Below are positions 7,637 to 15,254 of a DNA stretch of 64,000 nt, in pieces. Within the stretch, counting starts at the first letter, position 1. Every line of letters starts with the position of its first letter. The DNA comes from Leifsonia sp052114085 (GTDB lineage Bacteria; Actinomycetota; Actinomycetes; Actinomycetales; Microbacteriaceae): assembly GCF_052114085.1 (NCBI RefSeq), contig NZ_JBFREB010000001.1, positions 992,001 through 1,056,000 of the forward strand. The letters are read 5' to 3'. The position numbers and the translations under genes are program-made. The notes under the pieces are model-generated. The model searched no databases, was not told where the DNA came from, and saw only the letters and a program-made list of their open reading frames with translations.

Positions 7637-7951
7637 GTGGGCACACTCCGCTACGACGGCGAAAGCTATGAACTCGACGACCGCCTGCTGTTCCACATGC
7701 AGATCGCGATCAGCACCAAGCTGCGCCGGGGCGAGAACTTCTTCCTCACCTGGCCGGTCCCCGCCGAGCTCGGAAGCGGTCGCCACACGATCTGGGTCGA
7801 CAACGGTGTCGCCCTGCACATGTTCTTCTCGGGCTCCAAGATCCCGACCCTCAACAAAGACTGGATCGAGGCCATGATCCAGACCGGTGGACGCGCCTCC
7901 GGGATGGTCGTGATGGACGAGTCGGAGCTGCGGCCGCCCGGCCAGCGCTGA
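7637..7951 (+). CDS. DUF7882-type small protein
   Basis: The 104-aa protein starts with GTG (GTLRYDGESYELDDRLLFHM) and carries LRRGENFFLTWPVPAE and HTIWVDNGVALHMFFSG. This is the small protein family common in Microbacteriaceae. Many databases label it ATP-dependent DNA ligase, which the sequence does not support: there is no KxDG motif and it is far too short. Function is unknown. A GAAAGG ribosome binding site lies about 9 nt upstream. A hairpin at 7975-8007 follows. Confidence 0.7.
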   Translation: MGTLRYDGESYELDDRLLFHMQIAISTKLRRGENFFLTWPVPAELGSGRHTIWVDNGVALHMFFSGSKIPTLNKDWIEAMIQTGGRASGMVVMDESELRPPGQR

Positions 7952-7974
7952 CGCCGGGCCAGCGGGAAGCAGCA

Positions 7975-8007
7975 GGGTGAAGGGCTTATAGCGGAAGCCG
8001 TTCACCC
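7975..8007 (+). terminator. Terminator-like hairpin after DUF7882 gene
   Basis: Arms GGGTGAAGGGCTT (7975-7987) and AAGCCGTTCACCC (7995-8007) pair at 12 of 13 positions across a 7-nt loop, 24 bp after the stop codon. Confidence 0.6.
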
Positions 8008-8107
8008 ATGCAAGGCCCCCCGGTTTTCTTGCGTCCCGGAACCGGTCGTCCGATCATCTTCTTACACGTCCGATCGCATCCCGACGGCAGAAAAGTAAGG
8101 AAGAACC

Positions 8108-8368
8108 GTGGCCGAACAGCTCGCCGACATCATCGATCTCCCTACCGAGTACGTCTCCTGGCACTCGCCCGCCGCCTCCCTCTGGGTGGCCTCCACCCCG
8201 ACCGCGTACGTCGGCATGGTCGACCGCAACCACGACGGTTTCGTCGCCACCGACTGCACCGGACGTGAGCTGGGCGTGTACGCGACGCAGGAGTCCGCAC
8301 GCATCGCCGTCTACGGCGCGTGGGTGGCACCGGCTGCTGACAACGAGGAGCAGGCCCTCATCGCCTGA
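8108..8368 (+). CDS. Small hypothetical protein, 86 aa
   Basis: GTG 8108 follows an AAGGAAG ribosome binding site. The product contains EYVSWHSPAASLWVASTPTAY and GMVDRNHDGFVATDCTGRELG, a beta-rich pattern with no membrane or signal segments. The NHDGF stretch looks a little like a calcium-binding loop, but one short match is not evidence of binding. The gene is convergent with the STAND NTPase gene, with a 26-bp gap. Function unknown. Confidence 0.6.
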   Translation: MAEQLADIIDLPTEYVSWHSPAASLWVASTPTAYVGMVDRNHDGFVATDCTGRELGVYATQESARIAVYGAWVAPAADNEEQALIA

Positions 8369-8394
8369 CCCGTTTCCCCGCTTGACCGCGTCCG

Positions 8395-10953
8395 TCAGTT
8401 GAGGCTGGGCTCGGTGAGGGCCTCGGCGACCGCCTGCTCGACCCCCAGCTCGCGGCCCTCGGCGACCGCCGCCGCGAGACGGCCGGCAGGCGCTGCCGCG
8501 GCGAGGCGGTCAAGGTATCGCTGGTGGAACGTGAACGTGGGGCCGTTGTGCGTGCCCGACCGCTCCCGCAACGCGTGGGCTGCCCCCGCCAGCCGACCGG
8601 CCCGGTCGACGTCGCCGGCCAGGGCCGCGACGGCCGCCAATCCCTCGAGTCCGTAGGCGATCCCCTCGATGTGCCCCAGGGAGGTGGAGAGCGTGACACT
8701 CAGCGCGAAGTCCTTCCTGGCGTCCTCGGGGGACCCGAGGAGGAGGTGTGCCCAGCCCAGATGGTAGGCGGCGATGCGGCCGCCCACCCCGTCCCCGCTG
8801 CGCTGGGTGAGCGCCAGGGACTCGTCGAAGCGGTCGAGGGCCGTCCGGACGTGCTGCTCGAGCAGTGCCACCCGGCCGAGCAGCACCTGCGCCATGGACT
8901 CGCCCCAGACGTCCCCGGTCTCCCGGAAGAGCTGGAGGCTGCGCTCCATCACCTCGGCCGCGCGGGCGCTGTCGGGCTTCTCGCCGGCCATCAGGGCGAG
9001 AGCGAGCGAGATGTAGGCCATCGCCTCGCCGGTGCGGTCCCCGCTCTGCCGGAACAGGTCGGCGCTCTCGGAGAGATCGGCCGCCACGCGCCCGTCCGGG
9101 TCCTTCCAGAAGCGAATGGTCCGAGTGAAGTACAGGGCGATCGCGCGCGTCCGATCGTGGAGGAGGTCGCCGGACTCGAGCGGCTCGTCCATCCAGGTGC
9201 GCACCTCGCCGAGGAGCCCGATCACCCAGAAGTACAGGAACAGGTTGAAGGCCAGTTGCGCCGCGCGGTCCCAGTCACGAGCATCCAGCAGGTAGCGCTC
9301 GGCTGCACGGAGGTTGTCACGTTCGTCGCCGAGCCGCTGCATCCACTCGCGCTGACCGCCGGCCTTCAAGGGGAGTCGCGCCCGGGATCCGAGGTCGATG
9401 AAGTACCGGGCGTGGGCGTCGCGGGCGCTGTTCAGGCCGCCATCGGCGGCGAGCTGCTCCCTGGCGTACTCGCGCACGATCGCCTGCATCGTGAAGCGGG
9501 GACGGTCATCGCTGTCGTGCTGGGAGACCAGACTCGAGTCGACGAGCACGGCCAGGTCGCTGAGCACGTCGGCTTGATCGCCGTCGGTACCCACGAATTC
9601 CGCGGCCTCGAGGGTGAAGCCGCCTTCGAAGACACCCAGCCACGACAGCAGCCGCCGCTGATCGGGCGACAGCAGTTGGGTGCTCCACTCGATGGTCCGC
9701 CGGATGGTCTGCTGGCGTTCGGGGAGGTCGCGCGATCCGCCGACGAGCACGGAGAGCCGGCGGTCGAGCCGGTCGAGCAGCTCGGCGGGGGAGAGCACCC
9801 GGATGCGCGCGGCGGCCAGTTCGATCGCAAGCGGGGCGCCATCCAGAGCGGCGCAGACCCGGGTCACCGCCTCGGTGTTCTCCGGGGTGATCTCGAAGTC
9901 CGGCTTCACGGCGTGCGCGCGCTCGACGAACAGGCTCACCGACGAGTCCTCGGCGAGGGGCCCGACCTCGTAGCTCTGCTCGGCGCTCACCCGGAGCAGA
10001 GCTCGGCTGGTGACCAGCATCGACACCCCGGGGGCGGCGGCGAGGAGTCCGGTGAGCAGCGGGGCGGCGTCCAGCACCTGTTCGAAGTTGTCGAGCACCA
10101 ACAGGATACGGCGGTCGCGCAGCGCGGTCACCAGATTGTCGACGATGGGCGCGTCGCCGGTGTCGCGCACCCCGAGCGCTTGGGCGATGCGGTTGGGGAC
10201 GCGCTTCGGGTCATGGACGGCGGAGAGGTCGACGAATACGGCGCCATCGTCGAAGTCCTGCGCCGCTGCGCGGGCGGCGGCGATCGCGAGACGGCTTTTG
10301 CCGATCCCGCCCGGTCCGGCGAGGGTCACGAACCGGGTGCCGTGCTCCAGCCGGTCGACGATCGCCGCGATGTCGCCGTCTCGCCCGACGAGTCCCGTCA
10401 GTGGCACCGGAAGGCGGACCGGCTCGACGACCCGGTCGGCGTCGCTCGCGACGTCGGCGGTCACGACGGCGCGGCTCTGGTCGAAGCGCTCGGCCAGCAG
10501 GGTGGCGAGGTCGTTCTCGATCAGCTGCGCCAGTTCCTTCGGGGTCTCGAAGTATTTGTAGGCGGCCCGGTCGTCGTCCCGGATGCGGGCGAGCAGCGTG
10601 GCGAGCTTGGGCTCGCGGGCGTCGGCCGGGCTCTTCACGTAGAGCAGGCGGGGTAGTTCGGGTGGGCACAGGTTGTATTCGTCCTCCAGGCCCGAGACTT
10701 CTTCGTCGGGTGCGACCCAGCCGTAGCGCTCCCAGTAGAGCCCGAGGAAGACGTCGCTCTGCTCCAGGTAGGCCCGGTACAGCTCCCGAGGGGGATGCGG
10801 GCGGGCGCCGAGCTCGAACATCACGGGCGCGAGGTGGAGGCGTTCGATGGCCGTACGCGCGGCGCGGCGCTCAGCGGCGAGCTCCTGCAGCGTCGAGGAG
10901 ACGAAGATCCGGAGCCGCTGGTCCGGCGTGCGGATTATATGAGGGTGGCTCAT
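8395..10953 (-). CDS. DUF4062 domain-STAND NTPase with TPR-like C-terminus
   Basis: The 852-aa protein has three parts. Residues about 13-110 match DUF4062 (LRIFVSSTLQELAAERRA, ELYRAYLEQSDVFLGLYWERYGW). Residues about 185-540 are a STAND/NB-ARC-like NTPase with P-loop GPGGIGKS at 213-220, Walker B LLVLDNFEQ near 284 and a TSRALLRV motif, followed by a winged-helix region. The remainder is helical and TPR-like. STAND proteins are switches in which ligand sensing by the repeats drives oligomerisation and activates an N-terminal effector. DUF4062 has been related computationally to TIR/SLOG-like nucleotide-handling domains. There is no LuxR or BTAD DNA-binding domain, which argues against a simple transcription factor. 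It stands alone in the minus strand. Confidence 0.85.
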   Translation of the reverse strand: MSHPHIIRTPDQRLRIFVSSTLQELAAERRAARTAIERLHLAPVMFELGARPHPPRELYRAYLEQSDVFLGLYWERYGWVAPDEEVSGLEDEYNLCPPELPRLLYVKSPADAREPKLATLLARIRDDDRAAYKYFETPKELAQLIENDLATLLAERFDQSRAVVTADVASDADRVVEPVRLPVPLTGLVGRDGDIAAIVDRLEHGTRFVTLAGPGGIGKSRLAIAAARAAAQDFDDGAVFVDLSAVHDPKRVPNRIAQALGVRDTGDAPIVDNLVTALRDRRILLVLDNFEQVLDAAPLLTGLLAAAPGVSMLVTSRALLRVSAEQSYEVGPLAEDSSVSLFVERAHAVKPDFEITPENTEAVTRVCAALDGAPLAIELAAARIRVLSPAELLDRLDRRLSVLVGGSRDLPERQQTIRRTIEWSTQLLSPDQRRLLSWLGVFEGGFTLEAAEFVGTDGDQADVLSDLAVLVDSSLVSQHDSDDRPRFTMQAIVREYAREQLAADGGLNSARDAHARYFIDLGSRARLPLKAGGQREWMQRLGDERDNLRAAERYLLDARDWDRAAQLAFNLFLYFWVIGLLGEVRTWMDEPLESGDLLHDRTRAIALYFTRTIRFWKDPDGRVAADLSESADLFRQSGDRTGEAMAYISLALALMAGEKPDSARAAEVMERSLQLFRETGDVWGESMAQVLLGRVALLEQHVRTALDRFDESLALTQRSGDGVGGRIAAYHLGWAHLLLGSPEDARKDFALSVTLSTSLGHIEGIAYGLEGLAAVAALAGDVDRAGRLAGAAHALRERSGTHNGPTFTFHQRYLDRLAAAAPAGRLAAAVAEGRELGVEQAVAEALTEPSLN

Positions 10954-11077
10954 GTAACGTCATTGTGTTGCGTCCACATGGAAAAGTACAGAGGGTAGTC
11001 GGGTGTCCCTTTAGCACCTTGGTCGCTGATCGCGCAAGGCTCTTCATCCGCTTCTCTCGCCGCGGTTAGCTAGGCAT

Positions 11078-11350
11078 GTGAAAGAAATCGCCTGGTACGT
11101 CTTCGGATTCTCCGCCGCTGTCTGCGCGCTGGCCTTCGGACTGCTCCTGGCGCCCGACGCCGCCGACGCCACCGAAGGACCGGGTGGGCTGTTGCAGCAC
11201 ATGACCTCCACCGAGTGGGCCGACCTCATCGTCGCACTGGTCTTCGCGACTGTCGCCTTCGTGAGCGGGAGCTACCTCTCCGCCCGCGCCGCGGCCGACG
11301 CGGACGACGCGACGGTGACGGTGGAGCTCGTCGCGGAGCCCGCGCACTGA
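11078..11350 (+). CDS. Small two-TM membrane protein, 90 aa
   Basis: GTG 11078 starts VKEIAWYVFGFSAAVCALAF. Two hydrophobic segments (about residues 4-25 and 48-68) flank an acidic loop with AADATEGPGG. The C-terminus is acidic. There is no ribosome binding site of normal spacing. A TAGNNA-type box just upstream leaves a leaderless start possible. The gene is convergent with the F420-reductase-like gene. Function unknown. Confidence 0.55.
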   Translation: MKEIAWYVFGFSAAVCALAFGLLLAPDAADATEGPGGLLQHMTSTEWADLIVALVFATVAFVSGSYLSARAAADADDATVTVELVAEPAH

Positions 11351-11366
11351 GCCCCACCGTCCTCGA

Positions 11367-12014
11367 TCACTTGTCGCGGTAGCGCTTCGCAGCGGCCAGA
11401 GCTTCGCGGAGTCCGGCCGCGTCGTACCTCTTCACGTAGGCCGGAGTATCGCGCTGAGCGCGCCACCCCTCCGCCAGCTCCCCGATGTCGATCGCGTCGA
11501 ACCCGAACTGGTCGATGAGTGCGGCGACACGCTCGCGCGCCCCGGCGTCGTCGCCCGCCACGATGAGCGCACGGCGGTCGGGATCGCCGGCGGGCCGAGC
11601 CTGGCTGGTGAGCTCAGCGGCTCCGATGTGGTTGAAGGCCTTCACGACGTAGGAGGTCGGAAGGACCTTCTGCAGGCGCTCCGCAACGGTGGTGGACTCG
11701 TCGTCCAGCTCCGGGATGTGCCCGTCCCGCTGCGGGTAGTAGTTGTTCGTATCGATCACGACCTTGCCCGCGAGCTCGGCGACGGGCAGCGTCGCCTCGG
11801 CGGCGAGCGGCGTGGTCACCACGACGATGTCGCCGGCGGCGGCCGCCCCGGCGGCCGTTGCCGCGCGCGCGTGCTCGCCGAGTTCGTCCACGAGCCCCTG
11901 CAGGGTCTCGGGGCCGCGGGAGTTGCTGAGCACCACGTCGTAGCCGTGCGCCACCGCGAGCCGCGCGAGCTGGGATCCGATGTGTCCTGAACCGATGAGT
12001 CCGATAGTCGTCAT
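11367..12014 (-). CDS. NADPH-dependent F420 reductase-like oxidoreductase
   Basis: The 215-aa protein opens with MTTIGLIGSGHIGSQLARLA, a Rossmann dinucleotide-binding motif. It continues with VVLSNSRGPETL (the SNSRGP signature of the F420-dependent NADP reductase family), GDIVVVTTPL, VIDTNNYYPQRDG and KAFNHIGA. Such proteins transfer hydride between NADPH and a deazaflavin, or act as generic NAD(P)-binding reductases; the cofactor partner is not provable here. It follows the OmpA-lipoprotein operon on the other side of a 54-bp gap and is not obviously part of it. Confidence 0.8.
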   Translation of the reverse strand: MTTIGLIGSGHIGSQLARLAVAHGYDVVLSNSRGPETLQGLVDELGEHARAATAAGAAAAGDIVVVTTPLAAEATLPVAELAGKVVIDTNNYYPQRDGHIPELDDESTTVAERLQKVLPTSYVVKAFNHIGAAELTSQARPAGDPDRRALIVAGDDAGARERVAALIDQFGFDAIDIGELAEGWRAQRDTPAYVKRYDAAGLREALAAAKRYRDK

Positions 12015-12068
12015 GCCGGGGGGAACTTCGGCTGCCGCCCCGGCATTCCCATCATGGGTGGCTTCGCA

Positions 12069-13256
12069 TCAGCCGCACAGGCCCACGCCTGCGGACGTGA
12101 GAATAACCGTACGATTCTGCTCGGCGAGGGCGTCGGAGTACTTTCCCGCAGCGTCCGTCTCGCTCTTCCAGCCGCACCATTCGTAGCCCACGCCCGCAGT
12201 CTGGAGAAGCGAGGTGGGGACGCCCAGTCCGACGAGCGCGGCCTTCACCGCGTCGGCGCGCCGCAACGACAGGGCCGTGTCGGCGGAGTTGTCCGTCGCC
12301 TGGTCCTTCGAGGCGGTCCCGGTGACCCTCACCGGCTTGCCGTTCTGCTCGATCGCCGGCACGAGGGTGGAGAGCACCGTCTGGGCGGCCGTCGGGTCCG
12401 AGAACTCGGCCGTGTCCTTCGTGAAGAGCAGGTCGCTGTTGCGAATGACGACGGGATGCGTCCAGTCCGTCTTCGTCGCCACCGCCTCGACCGTCACGGG
12501 AGTGACGGCCGGCAGCGCAGCGGCTGCGCTTCCGGACGCAGGCTCGGGGAGCAGCGAGAGGGTGCCGCCGGCAGCCTGGACCACGGCGGACCAGATGGCC
12601 TCCAGGTTGCTGCGCGCCGGGACGGTGAGCGGTTGCTGGGCTCCCGCGACGTCGCCCATCCCGGACCAGTAGACCGTCACACCCTTCAGATCCGACGGCA
12701 GCAGGTTGCGGGCCGTCAGATCGGAGACCACCTGGGTCGGGTCGGCGTAGAGCAGGCCGGTGCCGGCGAAGTTCAGCGGGTCGGTGGTCTGCAGTCCACT
12801 GCCGATCACGACGACGCCCATCGGGTCGCTGCCGAGGTTGCGTGCTGCCTGGTCGATCGCTCCGAGGTAATCGACCTCCGGAGCGGTCGCCTTCAGACCG
12901 TCGATGTAGGAGGCGATCTGCGTCAGCTTGGTGCGCTGGTCGTTCTGGCAGACGATCGCATCCTGCGCCGACGAGCCCAGTGGTGTGGTGCCCATGACCT
13001 GCGGCGTGCCTGACGGCACCACGACGGTCACCGCGCCGTTCGTCTTGCCCGCGGCCGCCAGCTGCGTCGAGGCGGAGGCGGGGAGCGCCACCGCAGGCGC
13101 GTTCGCGGTGCTGCCGGCGACGACGCCGAGGTTGCGTTTGTGGGACTGGTCGCAGGCTTCGCCCGAGGCGGTTGCGGGCGCGCAGGCCGTCAGACCGGCG
13201 CACACGGCGACGACGGCAGCGGCGGCAGCGAGGAGCCGGCTGCGGGTCCGGTTCAC
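12069..13256 (-). CDS. OmpA family lipoprotein
   Basis: GTG 13256 starts a 395-aa protein with a lipoprotein signal (VNRTRSRLLAAAAAVVAVCA, then LTAC). Residues about 100-220 look like an alpha/beta domain with a VVVIGSGLQTTDP strand. The last 130 residues are an OmpA-C-like peptidoglycan-binding domain (DLLFTKDTAEFSDP, LSLRRADAVKAALVGLGV, AEQNRTVIL). It should be anchored to the outer face of the membrane and contact the wall. Its start overlaps the stop of the upstream membrane-protein gene (GTGA), indicating translational coupling. It is the last gene of the ParA-like operon. Confidence 0.85.
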   Translation of the reverse strand: MNRTRSRLLAAAAAVVAVCAGLTACAPATASGEACDQSHKRNLGVVAGSTANAPAVALPASASTQLAAAGKTNGAVTVVVPSGTPQVMGTTPLGSSAQDAIVCQNDQRTKLTQIASYIDGLKATAPEVDYLGAIDQAARNLGSDPMGVVVIGSGLQTTDPLNFAGTGLLYADPTQVVSDLTARNLLPSDLKGVTVYWSGMGDVAGAQQPLTVPARSNLEAIWSAVVQAAGGTLSLLPEPASGSAAAALPAVTPVTVEAVATKTDWTHPVVIRNSDLLFTKDTAEFSDPTAAQTVLSTLVPAIEQNGKPVRVTGTASKDQATDNSADTALSLRRADAVKAALVGLGVPTSLLQTAGVGYEWCGWKSETDAAGKYSDALAEQNRTVILTSAGVGLCG

Positions 13257-14146
13257 TGGAGCCCTCCGGTCGCCGTGCCCGGAGTCGATCCGCCGGGAGG
13301 CAGTGGCGCCGCGACGTCGGCCGCTTCGACGCTGCGGCGCGCCCGAAGCTCCCGGATGATCTGGCTGGTGCTCTCCGGGTCGCGCTCGCGCTGGGCCAAC
13401 CGGGTGGCGAGCTGGGCGCGGACCACGTCCATCCGGGAGTGGAACGTCACCCGCGCCCCGGTGTAGCGCACGGCGTCGTGGGCGTCGAGTTGCAGGGCGG
13501 ATCGCGTCCGCTCCTGTGCGGCGACGGCCTCGCCGAGCAAGCGGTCGCGGTGCACCCGGAGTCGGGTCGCGTGCGCGTGCGCCTTCTCGGCGGCGGTGAG
13601 GAGCGGGCGTGTGGTCAACCACGCCGCGACGAAGCTCAGAGCGCCGGAGGTCATGAGCACCCCGAGCATCAGGAACGCCATGATCGTGTCGGGCGCCGTC
13701 CAGGAGAAGCCGGCGGGAGCGGCGGTCTGCGAGCCGCCGACCAGGCCGGTGAGGCCGCCGGCGCTCTGCGCGTCGATGCCGGCTTTGATCCGCGCGACGG
13801 TGATCGCCGCGAGGATGGCCGCCCAGATCAGACCGAGAACGATGGCGGTCGCGATCCAGCGGCGCGACATCACTCCCGCCTGTACGCGTCGCAGCAGGAT
13901 CGCGACGACGTGCGGGAGCGTGACGACGGCCAGCGAGATCCCGAGTGTGATGACGTACATCTGCAACCCGATCGAGCCGTACTGGCTGTCGTTCCGGAGC
14001 AGCAGGGTCAGCGCCTGGGCGAGCAGGATGTAGTCGACCGCGATCATGGCGGCGAGCAGCACATAGACCATCGCGTGGGCGAAGGGCGAGATGTGGCCGA
14101 CGCGGGGGCGCAGGCGCGGCGGGCGGGTGACGATGTCGCGTGCCAT
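13253..14146 (-). CDS. Polytopic membrane protein with cytoplasmic coiled coil
   Basis: The 297-aa protein has four predicted membrane segments (about residues 23-50, 63-86, 96-118 and 150-176), then a roughly 115-residue charged helical tail containing AAEKAHAHATRLRVHRDRLL and RAQLATRLAQRERD. The tail has coiled-coil character and probably lies in the cytoplasm. A Pro/Gly-rich end follows. It sits between the small coiled-coil gene (9 bp upstream) and the OmpA lipoprotein (4-bp overlap). Its job may be to link an outside lipoprotein with inside coiled-coil/ATPase partners; that is inference from gene order. Confidence 0.75.
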   Translation of the reverse strand: MARDIVTRPPRLRPRVGHISPFAHAMVYVLLAAMIAVDYILLAQALTLLLRNDSQYGSIGLQMYVITLGISLAVVTLPHVVAILLRRVQAGVMSRRWIATAIVLGLIWAAILAAITVARIKAGIDAQSAGGLTGLVGGSQTAAPAGFSWTAPDTIMAFLMLGVLMTSGALSFVAAWLTTRPLLTAAEKAHAHATRLRVHRDRLLGEAVAAQERTRSALQLDAHDAVRYTGARVTFHSRMDVVRAQLATRLAQRERDPESTSQIIRELRARRSVEAADVAAPLPPGGSTPGTATGGLQ

Positions 14147-14155
14147 GGCGTCCTC

Positions 14156-14509
14156 TCAGGCGTAGGTGTGGAAGTCGGGATCGTGACCGGCGAGCTTGGC
14201 GTCCAGCCGCTCGACGTCCTGGTCGGCGCGACGGATGTCGGCCTCGGCGCGGTCGAGCGCCCGTCGGATCAGCTCCTCGCGTTGCTGCGCCTCGGCGACC
14301 CGCGCCGAAGCGGCGGCGACATTCCGAGTGCGCTGCCCTTCCAGGTGGGCGACGCCGGCGCGCTCGAAGGCGGAGAGCTCGTGCTCGAACACCTCGAGCG
14401 TCTCGACGTCGACCGCGTGGCGCATGCGCCGCAGCCTCCAGAGGAGCCGGCGGCGCAGGCCGCCGGTGGCGGGGACGCGATAGTCTTTCAGCCGTTCACG
14501 TCCGGGCAT
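14156..14509 (-). CDS. Small coiled-coil protein, 117 aa
   Basis: ATG 14509 is preceded by AGGAGG at 5-6 nt, which is better than the in-frame ATG at 14533. The product begins MPGRERLKDYRVPATGG, with a basic patch (LRRRLLWRLRRMRHAV), then a long charged helix rich in Glu, Arg and Ala (AEAQQREELIRRALDRAEAD). It has no membrane segment. The start overlaps the end of the upstream coiled-coil gene (stop at 14496), so translation is probably coupled. No family recognised. Confidence 0.65.
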   Translation of the reverse strand: MPGRERLKDYRVPATGGLRRRLLWRLRRMRHAVDVETLEVFEHELSAFERAGVAHLEGQRTRNVAAASARVAEAQQREELIRRALDRAEADIRRADQDVERLDAKLAGHDPDFHTYA

Positions 14510-15152
14510 CGGTCCTCCTGGGGTCGTCGTCATGTTCGCGGGTGGTGTCGACGGTTCGGGATGCGCTGATCGGGTGCAGCGCGTCGACCGCGGTCCCGCG
14601 TGCGGTGAGCCATTCCGAGCGCCGCAGCGCGGGCGGGCGGGGTGCGACGCGTCCGGCCGTGGCCTCGCGGAGCGCGCCCCAGTAGATCGCGGTCTTCTCG
14701 TCGGATCGGTCGAACATCCGTGCCGCCCGCAGCTGGGCCGCGGTGAAGTGGGAGTTGATGAGGGCGCTGAGCTCGTCGGCGCGACGGTTCGCGCGCCGGA
14801 CGCGCCGCTCGAGGCGCCGCAGCTCCTCGAAGGCGGGTCCGCGTCCCTCGGCGACGTTCCGCCGGTCGCCGTCGGGGACCCGGTCCAGCTGCTCCTCGTA
14901 CGCGTCGAGATCGCCGCGCAGGGCCGAGACGAGCACGCGGTGCTCCGTCAGCTCGCGGCGCATCCCGCGGAAGAAGCGCTGCTCCTCCCGCCGGGCGTAG
15001 GCGTCGGCGCGCGCCTGCAGGGTCGCCACGGTCGGGGTCGTGGCGTCGCCACGATCCGGCTCCGTGTCGTGCACGGCGGCGGCGTCGCGGCGGGCCAGCC
15101 GGGCCAGCCGGCGGCGAGCCAGGAGCCCCACTCTCAGTGGCTGCGTCGTCAT
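14496..15152 (-). CDS. Coiled-coil protein, 218 aa
   Basis: The product is basic at its N-terminus (LARRRLARLARRDAAAVHD) and has a long helical stretch (about residues 45-140) with heptad-like Leu/Arg/Glu spacing (REEQRFFRGMRRELTEHRVL, RLERRVRRANRRADELSAL). The C-terminal part contains SDEKTAIYWGALREATAG. No signal peptide or TM segment is seen. It is the second gene of the ParA-like operon, 102 bp after the ParA stop. Function unknown. Confidence 0.65.
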   Translation of the reverse strand: MTTQPLRVGLLARRRLARLARRDAAAVHDTEPDRGDATTPTVATLQARADAYARREEQRFFRGMRRELTEHRVLVSALRGDLDAYEEQLDRVPDGDRRNVAEGRGPAFEELRRLERRVRRANRRADELSALINSHFTAAQLRAARMFDRSDEKTAIYWGALREATAGRVAPRPPALRRSEWLTARGTAVDALHPISASRTVDTTREHDDDPRRTDART

Positions 15153-15254
15153 ATCGGGGGAGCGTAGGCACTGGGCCTGTGCGTCGGCTAGGTGGATGTC
15201 GAAGAAAGCCCGAACGTCACCGAACCGTGACCCGCGGTCCGGGCCTGCCCCGGG

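Noticed and set aside
7637..7951. Labelling the small protein ATP-dependent DNA ligase
   Set aside because: No KxDG motif and only 104 aa; a known database misannotation.
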